Below are positions 51,161 through 58,635 of a stretch of 64,000 nucleotides of DNA, in pieces. The notes under the pieces were generated by a model, which was given only the letters and a program-made list of their open reading frames with translations, was not told where the DNA came from and ran no database searches. Within the stretch, counting starts at the first letter, position 1. Each line of letters starts with the position of its first letter. This DNA comes from Streptomyces sp. NRRL B-24484 (GTDB taxonomy: Bacteria > Actinomycetota > Actinomycetes > Streptomycetales > Streptomycetaceae). The DNA lies in NCBI RefSeq assembly GCF_000717715.1, contig NZ_JOAI01000005.1:186001-250000 (forward strand), given 5' to 3'. The position numbers and the translations under genes are program-made.

Positions 51161-51190
51161 ACGGCCCGCCCGGAGATCCGGACGGGCCGT
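51161..51190 (-). terminator. Terminator of the SDR gene
   Basis: ACGGCCCGCCCGG (51161-51173) pairs with CCGGACGGGCCGT (51178-51190), 13 bp with one mismatch, loop AGAT. It lies 66 bases past the stop at 51256. Confidence 0.75.
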
Positions 51191-51255
51191 GCGGCGAGCG
51201 GGCGTGCGGCGGGCGGGTGTCGGGCCGCCCTGCGGAGGCCGTGCCGCCGTCGGGG

Positions 51256-52026
51256 TCAGCGCACGGTGTAGCCGCCGTCCACCGGCAGGACGGCGCCGGT
51301 GACGAAGGAGGAGCGCTCGCTGCAGAGCCAGGCCGCGGCCTCCGCGATCTCCTCCGGTGCGGCCGTGCGCGGCTGCGGGGTCGCCTCGTGCAGCCGGGCC
51401 TCGATGTCGGGCCGGATCGCCAGCCACTGCTCGATCATCTCCGACCGGGTGGTGCCCGGCGCCACCGCGTTGACCCGGATCCCCTGGGCGCCGTACTCGT
51501 TGGCCGCCGCCCTGGTCAGGCCGACCACGGCGTGCTTGGAGACCACGTACGGCGCGGCCACCGGCGTGGCCACCAGCCCGGCGACACTGCTGGTGTTGAC
51601 GATCGCCCCGCCGCCCGCGGCCAGCATGGCGGGTATCTCGTGCCGCATGCAGGACCAGACGCCGCGCAGGTTGACGTCGATGATCCGGTCGAAGACCTCC
51701 TGCTCCATCAGGTGCAGCGGGGTCTGCTCGGCGCCGTACCCGGCGTTGTTGAACGCGGCGTCGAGGCGTCCGTAGCGCGACACGGCCGTCTGCACGGCAC
51801 GGGCCACGTCGGCGTCCGAGGTCACGTCGGTGACGGCGTAGCAGGCCTCCAGCCCCTTGCCGGTGAGCTCGTCGACGAGGTCGGCGAGCTGCTGCTCGCG
51901 CCGGGCGGCGAGGACGACGGCGGCACCCTCGGCGGCGAAGACCCGCGCGGCCGCGGCACCGATCCCGCTGCTCGCGCCGGTGATCAGCGCGACCTTCCCG
52001 GTGAGCAGGGCGTTCTGGACGGACAT
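51256..52026 (-). CDS. Short-chain dehydrogenase (glucose/ribitol-type SDR)
   Basis: The 256-residue enzyme has TGASSGIG (15-22), NNAGYGAE, catalytic Ser in NTSSVAGL, Y-V-V-S-K, the PGTTRSEM substrate loop and the GAVLPVDGGYTVR C-terminus. This is a classical 3-oxoacyl-reductase-like SDR. In butyrolactone pathways an SDR (barS1) reduces the side-chain ketone of the hormone, so a similar step is possible here given the neighbouring receptor and afsA genes. The ATG at 52026 has GGGGGAGAG upstream. A promoter-like pair TGACTG-N18-TAGGCT precedes it. Confidence 0.88.
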   Translation of the reverse strand: MSVQNALLTGKVALITGASSGIGAAAARVFAAEGAAVVLAARREQQLADLVDELTGKGLEACYAVTDVTSDADVARAVQTAVSRYGRLDAAFNNAGYGAEQTPLHLMEQEVFDRIIDVNLRGVWSCMRHEIPAMLAAGGGAIVNTSSVAGLVATPVAAPYVVSKHAVVGLTRAAANEYGAQGIRVNAVAPGTTRSEMIEQWLAIRPDIEARLHEATPQPRTAAPEEIAEAAAWLCSERSSFVTGAVLPVDGGYTVR

Positions 52027-52148
52027 GGGCTCTCCCCCTGGGGGTTGCGGCCGGAGGCGGGACGGCGGGACACCGGCCCGCATGCGGGTGCGGCGGCCCG
52101 GCGTCCCGCCCTCACGGGACCCGGACCGCCGCACCCCGGACACGGCAC

Positions 52149-52178
52149 AGCCTACGAACCACCGCTGACGAACAGTCA
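52149..52178 (-). promoter_or_regulatory. Candidate promoter of the SDR gene
   Basis: Minus strand TGACTG (52173-52178) and TAGGCT (52149-52154) are spaced by 18 bp, about 120 bases before the ATG. Confidence 0.4.
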
Positions 52179-52289
52179 GGCGAGGTGGCCGGACCTGCCG
52201 GCGCCCGCCCCGCGGGCGGCTTCGCCGAAGGACGCGCGGGCCGCCGGCCGGAGCCGGACCGGGCCGTGGCACGCCCTCGAAGTCGCGCC

Positions 52290-53096
52290 CTACGCCTTGC
52301 GGTTGGGGACGGACCAGCCGCCGGGCCGGTCGAAGCCGGTGGTGGCGAGCGTGACGAAGAAGTGGGGGCCGACGATGTGGCCCTTGGCGACCACGTCCAG
52401 GTAGGCGGCGGCCGGAGAGCCGTTCAGGTGGGCCGTGAAGGCCGCCTCGTCGGTGAAGGTCTCCAGGAAGACGAAGCGGGTCGGGTCGGCCGGGTCCGGA
52501 ACGAAGTGGAAGCCGAGCGTGCCGGGTTCACCGGTCAGCGAGAAGTAGCCGTCGGCCTTCGCGACCTTGAGGAACGCGTCCCGGTACTCCTGCTGCACGT
52601 TGGTGAACTCGGCGACCACGGTGAAGACGTGGCCGTCGTCGCCGCCGCTGGGCGCGACGCGGCCGGTGCCGTCGTCGGTCGCGAGCGAGTAGTTGGCCAC
52701 GGTGGTGGCGGGGCCGGTGACGCCGTGGGCCGCGAGCAGGGCGGCGAAGTTCCGGGCGTAGGGGCCGCGGCGGTGCGCGCGGTGGGCGGCGGCGGAGGCG
52801 AAGGTCTCGGCGACGACGATCCGGTCCGGGTGGTCGGGGTCCGGCACGACGTGGACGCTCTCGGTGCCGGGCTCGTGCCGGCGGGAGGCGTAGCCCTCCT
52901 GCTGCGCGGCGGCGATGACGGTGTCGCGCGCGGCGGCCGGGATGTGCTCGTAGGCGGAGATCACCGTGTAGGCGACGCTGCTGTCGCCGAGGTTGGGCAT
53001 GGTGGCGCCGGGGCCGGCGGCCAGTGCCCCGGGGGCGGTGCCGACCAGCAGGGCGGCGGCGAGGGCGGCCGGGAGCAGGGCTCTGACGGATCTCAT
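52290..53096 (-). CDS. Secreted protein with two tandem ABM (dimeric alpha/beta barrel) domains
   Basis: The 268-residue product begins with a signal peptide (MRSVRALLPAALAAALLVGTAPGALA) and then carries two similar units: about 40-140 (VISAYEHIPAAARDTVI ... PDPDHPDRIVVAETFASAAAHRAH) and about 155-255 (VVAEFTNVQQEYRDAFLKVAKADGYFSLTGEPGTLGFHFVPDPADPTRFVFLETFTDEAAFTAH). The repeated GT..FHFVPDP....FVFLETF pattern is the antibiotic-biosynthesis-monooxygenase (ABM) fold. Such folds are usually cytoplasmic, so an exported tandem copy is unusual. It might oxidise or bind a quinone or polyphenol outside the cell. The start at 53096 is the last ATG before the signal sequence. Confidence 0.78.
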   Translation of the reverse strand: MRSVRALLPAALAAALLVGTAPGALAAGPGATMPNLGDSSVAYTVISAYEHIPAAARDTVIAAAQQEGYASRRHEPGTESVHVVPDPDHPDRIVVAETFASAAAHRAHRRGPYARNFAALLAAHGVTGPATTVANYSLATDDGTGRVAPSGGDDGHVFTVVAEFTNVQQEYRDAFLKVAKADGYFSLTGEPGTLGFHFVPDPADPTRFVFLETFTDEAAFTAHLNGSPAAAYLDVVAKGHIVGPHFFVTLATTGFDRPGGWSVPNRKA

Positions 53097-53607
53097 GGTG
53101 GAACGTCCTTCCGGGTGGGTTCGGATGGGTGGGACCGGCCGCCCGGGCGGGCGGCCGGAGTCGGTGGTGCCGGCCGGAGCGCGGCCCGAGGGCGGCAGCG
53201 GTTCGCGGCCGGGGCAGCGGGCGGCAGCGGGCACGCCGGGTGTGCGGAACCGGGCGGCCGGCGGCGTCACGAGCCGCGGAGGATTCACGCGGCGGCGGGG
53301 CGGTGGCCTGCCCGGGGGCCGGCGGACCGGCGCGGAGGTGGTGGGCCCCCGGCCCGTGCGCCGTCGCCGGCCGGGGCCCGGGGCAGCGGACCGCGCACCC
53401 GCCCGGTCGGGTACTCACTGTTCCGCGCGTCCCCCGACCTGCGCGGCCGGGCGGAGAACGGGGGACGGGGGGACGGGGTACGGCGTGGGGGTGCAGGGTC
53501 TGTGCGGCGGGGTCCGCTCCGGGCGGGCCCCGCCGCGGTCGCCGCCGCCGCGACGGGGGACGCGGCAGCGGACGGATCGTCCGGTCCGGGGTCGGACCGG
53601 TCCCGGC
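53097..53607. other. 511-bp interval, no gene supported
   Basis: The open frames here on both strands are Arg/Gly/Pro-rich shadows. No hairpin with a long stem, promoter of good form or repeat was recognised. It separates the stop of the aldo/keto reductase from the secreted ABM protein on the same strand. Confidence 0.5.
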
Positions 53608-54678
53608 TCAGGCCGGGTAGACGTCGCCGGGCAGCTTGCGGTCGGCGCCGACGGTGGCGATGTGCCAGTAGGGGTAGGGGACGCGGGCCTCGCTCACCTT
53701 GTCCAGGGCGGCCACCTCGTCGGCGGACAGCTCCCACTCCATCGCCTTGAGGTTGTCCTCCAGCTGGTGGATCTTGGTCGCGCCGATCACCGCGGAGGTG
53801 ATCTGCGGCCGGGACAGCACCCAGTTGATGGCGACCTGGGCGACGGTGGCACCACGCGCCTCGGCGATCCGGGCCATCTCGTCGACGATGTCGTACGCCT
53901 GCTCCTGGTCGGTGAGCGGCGCGGACTCGGCCGGGGTGGCCTCGGCGAGCCGGCTGCCCACCGGACGGCCCTCGCCGCGGCGGTACTTGCCGGTGAGGAA
54001 GCCGCCGGCCAGCGGGCTCCAGGCGGTGATGCCGACCTTCTGGTCCTGGGCGAGCGGGATGATCTCCCACTCCAGGTCGCGGGCACCGAGGTTGTAGTAG
54101 CCCTGGTAGCAGACGAAACGCTCCAGGTTGCGGCGCTCGGAGACGGAGAGCGCCTTCATCAGCTGCCAGGCGGCGAAGTTGGAGACGCCGATGTAGCGGA
54201 CCTTGCCGGAGCGGACGAGGTCGTCGAGCACCCGCAGGGTCTCGTCGAGCGAGGTCCGCGGGTCGAAGCCGTGCAGGTGGTAGAGGTCGATGTAGTCGGT
54301 GCGCAGCCGGCGCAGGCTCGCATCGACGGCCGCGTTGAGGTGGTGGCGGGTCGAGCCGAAGTCGTTCGGGCCGTCGCCGTCCACCCGCCAGCGGCCCTTG
54401 GTGCCGATGACCACGCGGTCGCGGACCTTCGACAGCGTCTGGCCGAAGAACTCCTCGCCCATGCCGTTCTTGTAGACGTCCGCGGTGTCGAAGAAGTTGA
54501 TGCCGGAGTCCAGCGCGAGGTCCATCAGGCGGTGCACGTCCTGGTCCTGGACGGTGCCGAACTCGGACCAGTTGCGGTCCGGCGCCCCGAGGAAGGAGGC
54601 ACCCCCGCCGAAAGTCATGGCGCCGAAGCAGAGTTCGGACACGGCCAGGCCGGTGTCGCCCAGGTAGCGGTAGCGCAT
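53608..54678 (-). CDS. Aldo/keto reductase
   Basis: The 356-residue enzyme has the AKR tetrad Asp64 (FFDTADVYK), Tyr69, Lys94 (VIGTKGRW) and His136 (DLYHLHGFDP), a GYYNLGARDLEWEIIPLAQDQ segment and the NADPH pocket SAVIGATKIHQLEDNLKAMEW. It belongs to the YajO/AKR11-type subgroup and is distinct from the AKR at 42279. Its promoter is nearly the same as that of the MFS gene 10 kb away (TTGACG-N17-TATGGT with the CATAAGAT operator), so the two are probably co-regulated. The ATG at 54678 has GGGAGA about 6-10 bases upstream. Confidence 0.9.
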   Translation of the reverse strand: MRYRYLGDTGLAVSELCFGAMTFGGGASFLGAPDRNWSEFGTVQDQDVHRLMDLALDSGINFFDTADVYKNGMGEEFFGQTLSKVRDRVVIGTKGRWRVDGDGPNDFGSTRHHLNAAVDASLRRLRTDYIDLYHLHGFDPRTSLDETLRVLDDLVRSGKVRYIGVSNFAAWQLMKALSVSERRNLERFVCYQGYYNLGARDLEWEIIPLAQDQKVGITAWSPLAGGFLTGKYRRGEGRPVGSRLAEATPAESAPLTDQEQAYDIVDEMARIAEARGATVAQVAINWVLSRPQITSAVIGATKIHQLEDNLKAMEWELSADEVAALDKVSEARVPYPYWHIATVGADRKLPGDVYPA

Positions 54679-54747
54679 CGGGGGTCTCCCTGTCGGTTCG
54701 TGGAACGGCTCCCCCGTCCCGGGGCAGCCACTGTAAGACTCGGGAAG

Positions 54748-54776
54748 ACCATAAGATGTCGAATACCTATCGTCAA
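54748..54776 (-). promoter_or_regulatory. Promoter of aldo/keto reductase with CATAAGAT-type operator
   Basis: Minus strand TTGACG (54771-54776) and TATGGT (54748-54753) are 17 bp apart. CATAAGATGTCGAATA (54750-54765) matches the palindrome at 44939 at 12 of 16 positions and sits at the same place relative to the -10. Confidence 0.75.
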
Positions 54777-54805
54777 GCCGAAGGTGCCGACAGAATCTCC
54801 ACTGC

Positions 54806-54821
54806 CATCAGATATCGAATG
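54806..54821 (+). promoter_or_regulatory. Second CATAAGAT-type operator, for the ABM operon
   Basis: CATCAGATATCGAATG matches CATAAGATATCTTATG at 13 of 16 positions. It is on the side of the divergent interval nearer to the plus-strand ABM-dehydrogenase genes. Confidence 0.6.
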
Positions 54822-54842
54822 GTGCTACGGTTTCGATGCAAA

Positions 54843-54867
54843 CGCGCATGACGGATCGTCATGCGCG
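54843..54867. promoter_or_regulatory. Perfect 11-bp inverted repeat in the leader of the ABM operon
   Basis: CGCGCATGACG (54843-54853), GAT, then CGTCATGCGCG (54857-54867). It could be an operator or an RNA hairpin about 50 bases before the GTG start. Confidence 0.6.
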
Positions 54868-54871
54868 CCGC

Positions 54872-54902
54872 GAACAGCGCTGTGAACAGCGCTGTGAACA
54901 GC
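54872..54902 (+). repeat. 12-bp direct repeat GAACAGCGCTGT
   Basis: Two perfect copies (54872-54883, 54884-54895) and a 7-base partial third run up to the ribosome-binding site of the ABM gene. Confidence 0.8.
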
Positions 54903-54916
54903 CGGAGGAGAGCACC

Positions 54917-55237
54917 GTGAGCACTGTGACCGTGGTCGGCCGGGCCGTCGCCAAGCCCGGCAGGCGGGACGAACTGGAGCGCCGCCTGCGGGCGGTGATC
55001 GCCCCGACGCACGCGGAGGAGGAGAGCATCCACTACTCCATGCACCAGGACCTGGACGACCCCGACGTGTTCCTCGCCATCGAGCGCTGGCCCGGCCGGG
55101 AGGCGCTGGAGCGTCACCTCGGCACCCCGCACCTGACCGAACTGGCCGGGCTGCTCGACGACCTGCTCGCCGAGCCGCTGGAGCTGCGGGTGCTCGGCCA
55201 GCTGCACGAGGGCGACTCCCCCAAGGGCGTACTGTGA
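54917..55237 (+). CDS. ABM-fold protein (putative quinol monooxygenase, YgiN-like)
   Basis: The 106-residue protein is a single antibiotic-biosynthesis-monooxygenase domain: TVVGRAVAKPGRRDELERRLRAVIAPTHAEEESIHYSMHQDLDDPDVFLAIERWPGREALERHLGTPHL. These form dimeric alpha/beta barrels and oxidise quinols or polyketides without cofactor, or bind haem. The GTG at 54917 is preceded by GGAGGAG. The stop overlaps the next start by GTGA, so it is coupled to the dehydrogenase. Control probably lies in the CATCAGAT operator and the hairpin in its leader. Confidence 0.88.
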   Translation: MSTVTVVGRAVAKPGRRDELERRLRAVIAPTHAEEESIHYSMHQDLDDPDVFLAIERWPGREALERHLGTPHLTELAGLLDDLLAEPLELRVLGQLHEGDSPKGVL

Positions 55238-56106
55238 GCCGCACGACCGTGGCGGTGCTCGGCACCGGCATCATGGGGGCCGGCATGGCCCGCAGCCTGT
55301 GCCGGGCCGGTCTCGACGTCCGGGTGTGGAACCGCACCCGCTCCGCCGCCGAACCGCTGGCCGCCGCGGGCGCGGCGGTCGCCGACTCCCCCGCCGAGGC
55401 GGTGCGCGGCGCCGACGTCGTGATCACCATGCTGACCGACGGCCCGACCGTGCTGGAGGTCGTCCGTGCCGCCGCCGACGGGCTGACGGCCGGCCAGGTC
55501 TGGCTGCAGACCTCCACGGTGGGGCCGAGCGGCTTCGGCCCGCTCGCCGCCTTCGCCGCCGAGCACGGCCTCGACCTGGTCGACGCCCCCGTCCTGGGCA
55601 CCCGGCAGCCCGCCGAGGCCGGCCGGCTCGTGGTCTTCGCGGCCGGCTCGCAGCGCGCCCGCGCCGCATCCGTCCACGTGCTGACCGCGGTCGCCGACCG
55701 CACCGTCTGGCTGGCCGACGACCCGGCGGGCGCGGCCGCCTCCCGGCTGAAGCTGGTCGTCAACAGCTGGGTGCTGGCCACCGCCACCGGCGCCGCCGAG
55801 GCGATCGCGCTGGCCGAGGGCCTCGGCCTGAGCGCCCGGGTGTTCGCCGAGACCGTCGCGGGCGGCGGCCTCGACAGCCCCTACCTGCAGGGCAAGGCCG
55901 CGGCCGTCGCCGCCGGGGACTTCTCCCCCGCCTTCGGCCTGGCCACCGCCGCGAAGGACGCCCGGCTGATCCTCGCCGAGGCGGACGCCGCCGGGCTGCG
56001 GCTGGACATGGCGGCGGCCGTCGCCGCCCGCTTCGCCCGCGCGGTCGAGCAGGGCCACGGCGGCAAGGACCTCGCCGCCACGTACCTGGTCAGCACCGAC
56101 GGCTGA
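55234..56106 (+). CDS. NAD(P)-binding dehydrogenase, 3-hydroxyisobutyrate dehydrogenase family
   Basis: The 290-residue protein has the Rossmann GTGIMGAGMARSL near 9-21, the strand VITMLTDGPTV, LVDAPVLGTRQPAEAGRL, and the catalytic Lys in ASRLKLVVNSWVLATATGAAEAIALAEGLGL. It belongs to the beta-hydroxyacid dehydrogenase class; the usual substrate-binding STxGP is replaced by STVGPSG, as in class members acting on larger or imine substrates. The GTG start overlaps the ABM stop. Together with the next gene it forms a three-gene redox operon. Confidence 0.87.
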   Translation: MSRTTVAVLGTGIMGAGMARSLCRAGLDVRVWNRTRSAAEPLAAAGAAVADSPAEAVRGADVVITMLTDGPTVLEVVRAAADGLTAGQVWLQTSTVGPSGFGPLAAFAAEHGLDLVDAPVLGTRQPAEAGRLVVFAAGSQRARAASVHVLTAVADRTVWLADDPAGAAASRLKLVVNSWVLATATGAAEAIALAEGLGLSARVFAETVAGGGLDSPYLQGKAAAVAAGDFSPAFGLATAAKDARLILAEADAAGLRLDMAAAVAARFARAVEQGHGGKDLAATYLVSTDG

Positions 56107-56171
56107 CCGGCACCCGCGCCGCCGCAGCCCACCGCTCCGCACCGACGAACCCACGAATCCGAGGGACCCGC

Positions 56172-57080
56172 ATGCGCGCGATCGTCAACACCCCTGCCAC
56201 CGGCGACGTGGCCTTCCGCGAGGTCGCCGACCCCGCTCCCGCCGCCGGCGACGTCCTCATCGACGTCAAGGCGTTCTCCGTGAACCGCGGAGAGATCCTC
56301 AACCTGCCCACCAACGACGAGGGCTGGCGGCCCGGTTGGGACGTCGCCGGCGTGGTGGCGGAGACCGCGCACGGCTTCACCGCCGGCCAGCGCGTGGTGG
56401 CGCTGTCGCTCGCCGACGGCTCCTGGGCCGAGCGCATCGCCGTACCGGCCGGCTTCGTCGCCGCCCTGCCGGACACCGTCGGCTTCGCCGAGGCCGCCAC
56501 CCTGCCGGTCGCCGCGCTCACCGCGCTGCGCCTGGTCCGCGAGTCCGGCACCCTGCTCGGCCGGCGGGTGCTGGTCACCGGGGCGGCGGGCGGTGTGGGC
56601 CGGATCCTCGTCCAGCTGGCCGCCGCGGCCGGTGCGGAGGTCACCGCCGTCGCCCGGAACACCGAGCGAACCAAGGGCCTCACCGAGCTGGGGGCCGCCG
56701 CGGTGGTCACCGACCCGGCCGAGGCCGGGGGCCCGTTCGCGGTGGTGTACGAGGCCGCCGGCGGTGCCTCGCTCACCGCGGCACTGGAGCTGGTCGGCCC
56801 CGGCGGCACGGTGTTCAGCTACGGCAACTCCTCCGGTGAGGACACCCCGGTCTCCTTCTTCCGTTTCTTCGGTGGGCACGAGCAGGCCGTCCTGCGGCAC
56901 TTCGTGTTCGTCACGGGCGCGCCGGTGGACGAGGACCTCGCGACGCTGGCCGGGCTGGTCGGCTCGGGGTCGCTCTCGGTGGAGATCGCCTACCGCGAGG
57001 ACTGGCAGCGGATCAACGAGGCGCTCGCCGCCGTCCGCGAGCGCCGGGTGGCCGGCAAGGCCGTACTGACCATCGGCTGA
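56172..57080 (+). CDS. Zinc-independent MDR oxidoreductase (quinone oxidoreductase-like)
   Basis: The 302-residue enzyme is a medium-chain reductase: AFSVNRGEILNLP, GWDVAGVV, GSWAERIAVPAG, LPVAALTALRLVRE, the NADPH-binding GAAGGVGRILVQLAAAAGAEVTAVAR, and no zinc-ligand cysteines. Such enzymes reduce quinones or the double bond of enones. The ATG at 56172 has GAGGGACCC upstream and the gap from the dehydrogenase is 65 bases, so it is likely the third gene of that operon. Two strong hairpins follow. Confidence 0.9.
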   Translation: MRAIVNTPATGDVAFREVADPAPAAGDVLIDVKAFSVNRGEILNLPTNDEGWRPGWDVAGVVAETAHGFTAGQRVVALSLADGSWAERIAVPAGFVAALPDTVGFAEAATLPVAALTALRLVRESGTLLGRRVLVTGAAGGVGRILVQLAAAAGAEVTAVARNTERTKGLTELGAAAVVTDPAEAGGPFAVVYEAAGGASLTAALELVGPGGTVFSYGNSSGEDTPVSFFRFFGGHEQAVLRHFVFVTGAPVDEDLATLAGLVGSGSLSVEIAYREDWQRINEALAAVRERRVAGKAVLTIG

Positions 57081-57104
57081 CACCCGACCACCGGCCGGCC
57101 CCCG

Positions 57105-57137
57105 GCCGCCGGCCGACTCCTCACGTCGGCCGGCGGC
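57105..57137. terminator. First of two back-to-back terminator hairpins
   Basis: GCCGCCGGCCGAC (57105-57117) and its exact complement (57125-57137) with a 7-base loop, between convergent stops at 57080 and 57217. Confidence 0.8.
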
Positions 57138-57146
57138 ACGGGCCGC

Positions 57147-57178
57147 GGGGCGGGGCGGCTGCGGTGCCGCCCCGCCCC
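57147..57178. terminator. Second of two back-to-back terminator hairpins
   Basis: GGGGCGGGGCGGC (57147-57159) and its exact complement (57166-57178), loop TGCGGT. Probably ends the conservon transcript coming from the other side. Confidence 0.8.
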
Positions 57179-57216
57179 GCTCGGGTGCCGTCGGCCCGGC
57201 CCGGCCCGCGTCGCGC

Positions 57217-57810
57217 TCAGCGGCGGGTGTCGGCGAGCAGCCGGGCGGCGTGCACCCGGCCCGCGTGCTCCACCAGATCGACCAGCACCTGCTTGCCGGA
57301 CGCCCGCCGCCGGGCGTCGCAGGCCACCACCGGGGTGTCCGGGTCGAGGTCGAGCGCGCGGGCCACCTCCTTCGGGCCGAAGTCCCGGGTGCCGGCGAAG
57401 CGGTTCACCGCGACGACGAACGGGATGCCCCGGTGCTCGAAGAAGTCCACCGCCGGGAAGCAGTCGGTCAGCCGCCGGGTGTCGGCGAGCACCACCGCGC
57501 CGAGCGCGCCCTGCGCCAGCTCGTCCCAGAGGAACCAGAACCGGTCCTGGCCCGGGGTGCCGAAGAGGTACACCGACAGACCCTCGCGGATGGTGATCCG
57601 GCCGAAGTCCATCGCCACCGTGGTGGTGGTCTTCTGCTCCACCCCGCCCAGGTCGTCCACACCGCGGCCGGCCGCGGTCAGCTGCTCCTCGGTGCGCAGC
57701 GGCCGGATCTCGCTGACCGAGCCGACCAGCGTCGTCTTGCCGACGCCGAAGCCCCCGGCGACGAGGATCTTCAGCGCGAGGACGGAACCGTCAGAGAGCG
57801 CGGAGTCCAT
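57217..57810 (-). CDS. cvnD: Conservon GTP-binding protein CvnD
   Basis: The 197-residue small GTPase has the P-loop GGFGVGKTTLVGSVSEI, a TTTTVAMDFG switch I region, LFGTPGQDRFW (G3) and VAVNRF (NKxD-like G4, here N-R-F rather than NKxD). This is the ATP/GTP-binding unit of Streptomyces conservons, which act with CvnA-C as membrane-linked, G-protein-like signalling complexes. It overlaps the end of cvnC by 20 bases. The cytochrome P450 that often follows as cvnE is absent; the operon ends at the double terminator. Confidence 0.94.
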   Translation of the reverse strand: MDSALSDGSVLALKILVAGGFGVGKTTLVGSVSEIRPLRTEEQLTAAGRGVDDLGGVEQKTTTTVAMDFGRITIREGLSVYLFGTPGQDRFWFLWDELAQGALGAVVLADTRRLTDCFPAVDFFEHRGIPFVVAVNRFAGTRDFGPKEVARALDLDPDTPVVACDARRRASGKQVLVDLVEHAGRVHAARLLADTRR

Positions 57811-58219
57811 TGATGACCTCCTGGAGGATGTGCTCGTCGGGGAGCAGGGCGGGCGGGACGGGCCGGCTGACCCGGATGTACTCGGCGTCCAGCAGGTCGC
57901 CGAGCAGCACCCGCACCACGCCGAGCGGCAGGTCGACGTCGGCGGCTATCTCCGCGACGGAGAGCGCGTTGCCGCGGCAGAGGTCGAGGATGACGGCCTG
58001 TTCGGGGCCGACGGGCAGGTCGACGCCCTCGGGAACGTCGCTGACCACCAGCGCGATCAGGTCGAACTCGGCCCCGGCCGGCCGGGTGCGGCCCTTGGTC
58101 ACCGCGTACGGGCGGACCATCGGGCCGGCCGCGTCGTCGTACCAGTGGACGGGCGAATCGGGCGGCGGCGGGTAGCCGAACGGGCTGCCCGGCAGGTAGC
58201 GGCGCGGCGGGTACGGCAT
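57791..58219 (-). CDS. cvnC: Conservon protein CvnC (DUF742)
   Basis: The 142-residue protein has a Pro-rich N-terminus (RRYLPGSPFGYPPPP) and the DUF742 core VRPYAVTKGRTRPAGAEFDLIALV, PVGPEQAVILDLCRGNALSVAEIAADVDLPLGVVRVLLGDLLDAEYIRV, a winged-helix-like fold. In conservons it binds the CvnA/B/D partners. The start at 58219 is 5 bases after the stop of cvnB (58225), so the four genes are one transcript. Confidence 0.94.
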   Translation of the reverse strand: MPYPPRRYLPGSPFGYPPPPDSPVHWYDDAAGPMVRPYAVTKGRTRPAGAEFDLIALVVSDVPEGVDLPVGPEQAVILDLCRGNALSVAEIAADVDLPLGVVRVLLGDLLDAEYIRVSRPVPPALLPDEHILQEVINGLRAL

Positions 58220-58224
58220 CGGTC

Positions 58225-58635
58225 TCAGCCCCCCGCCGTGCTGCGCGGCGCCGCGTACAGGTGCTCGCCGACCCGGCGCACCAGGCGGGCCATCTCGTAG
58301 GCGATCAGCCCGAGGTCGGCGTCGGCGGTGGAGAAGACGGCGAGGCAGGTGCCCTGACCGGCGGCGGCCACGAAGAGGAAGCCGTGCTCCAGCTCGACCA
58401 TCGTCTGCCGGACCTCTCCGGCGTCGAAGTGCCGCCCGGCGCCCTTCGCCAGGCTGTGGAAGCCGGAGGCGACCGCGGCCAGGTGCTCGCCGTCCTCCCG
58501 GCCGAGTCCGGCGGAGGTGCCCATCGCCAGGCCGTCCGCGGAGAGCATCACGGCGAACCTCACCTCGGCGACCCGGGAGACGAGTTCGTCGAGCAGCCAG
58601 TTGAGCTCGCCCGCGTGGTGCGTGGTCCCGATCAT
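58225..58635 (-). CDS. cvnB: Conservon protein CvnB (roadblock/LC7)
   Basis: The 136-residue protein is a Roadblock/LC7 domain: GELNWLLDELVSRVAEVRFAVMLSADGLAMGTSAGL, AVASGFHSLAKGAGRHFDAGEVRQTMVELEHGFLFVAAAGQGTCLAVF. These domains regulate small GTPases; here the partner is CvnD. Its ATG overlaps the stop of cvnA by ATGA. Confidence 0.95.
   Translation of the reverse strand: MIGTTHHAGELNWLLDELVSRVAEVRFAVMLSADGLAMGTSAGLGREDGEHLAAVASGFHSLAKGAGRHFDAGEVRQTMVELEHGFLFVAAAGQGTCLAVFSTADADLGLIAYEMARLVRRVGEHLYAAPRSTAGG

Noticed and set aside
53129..53620. Plus-strand frame of 163 codons in the 511-bp gap
   Set aside because: Gly/Arg-rich composition, no RBS, no recognised motif.
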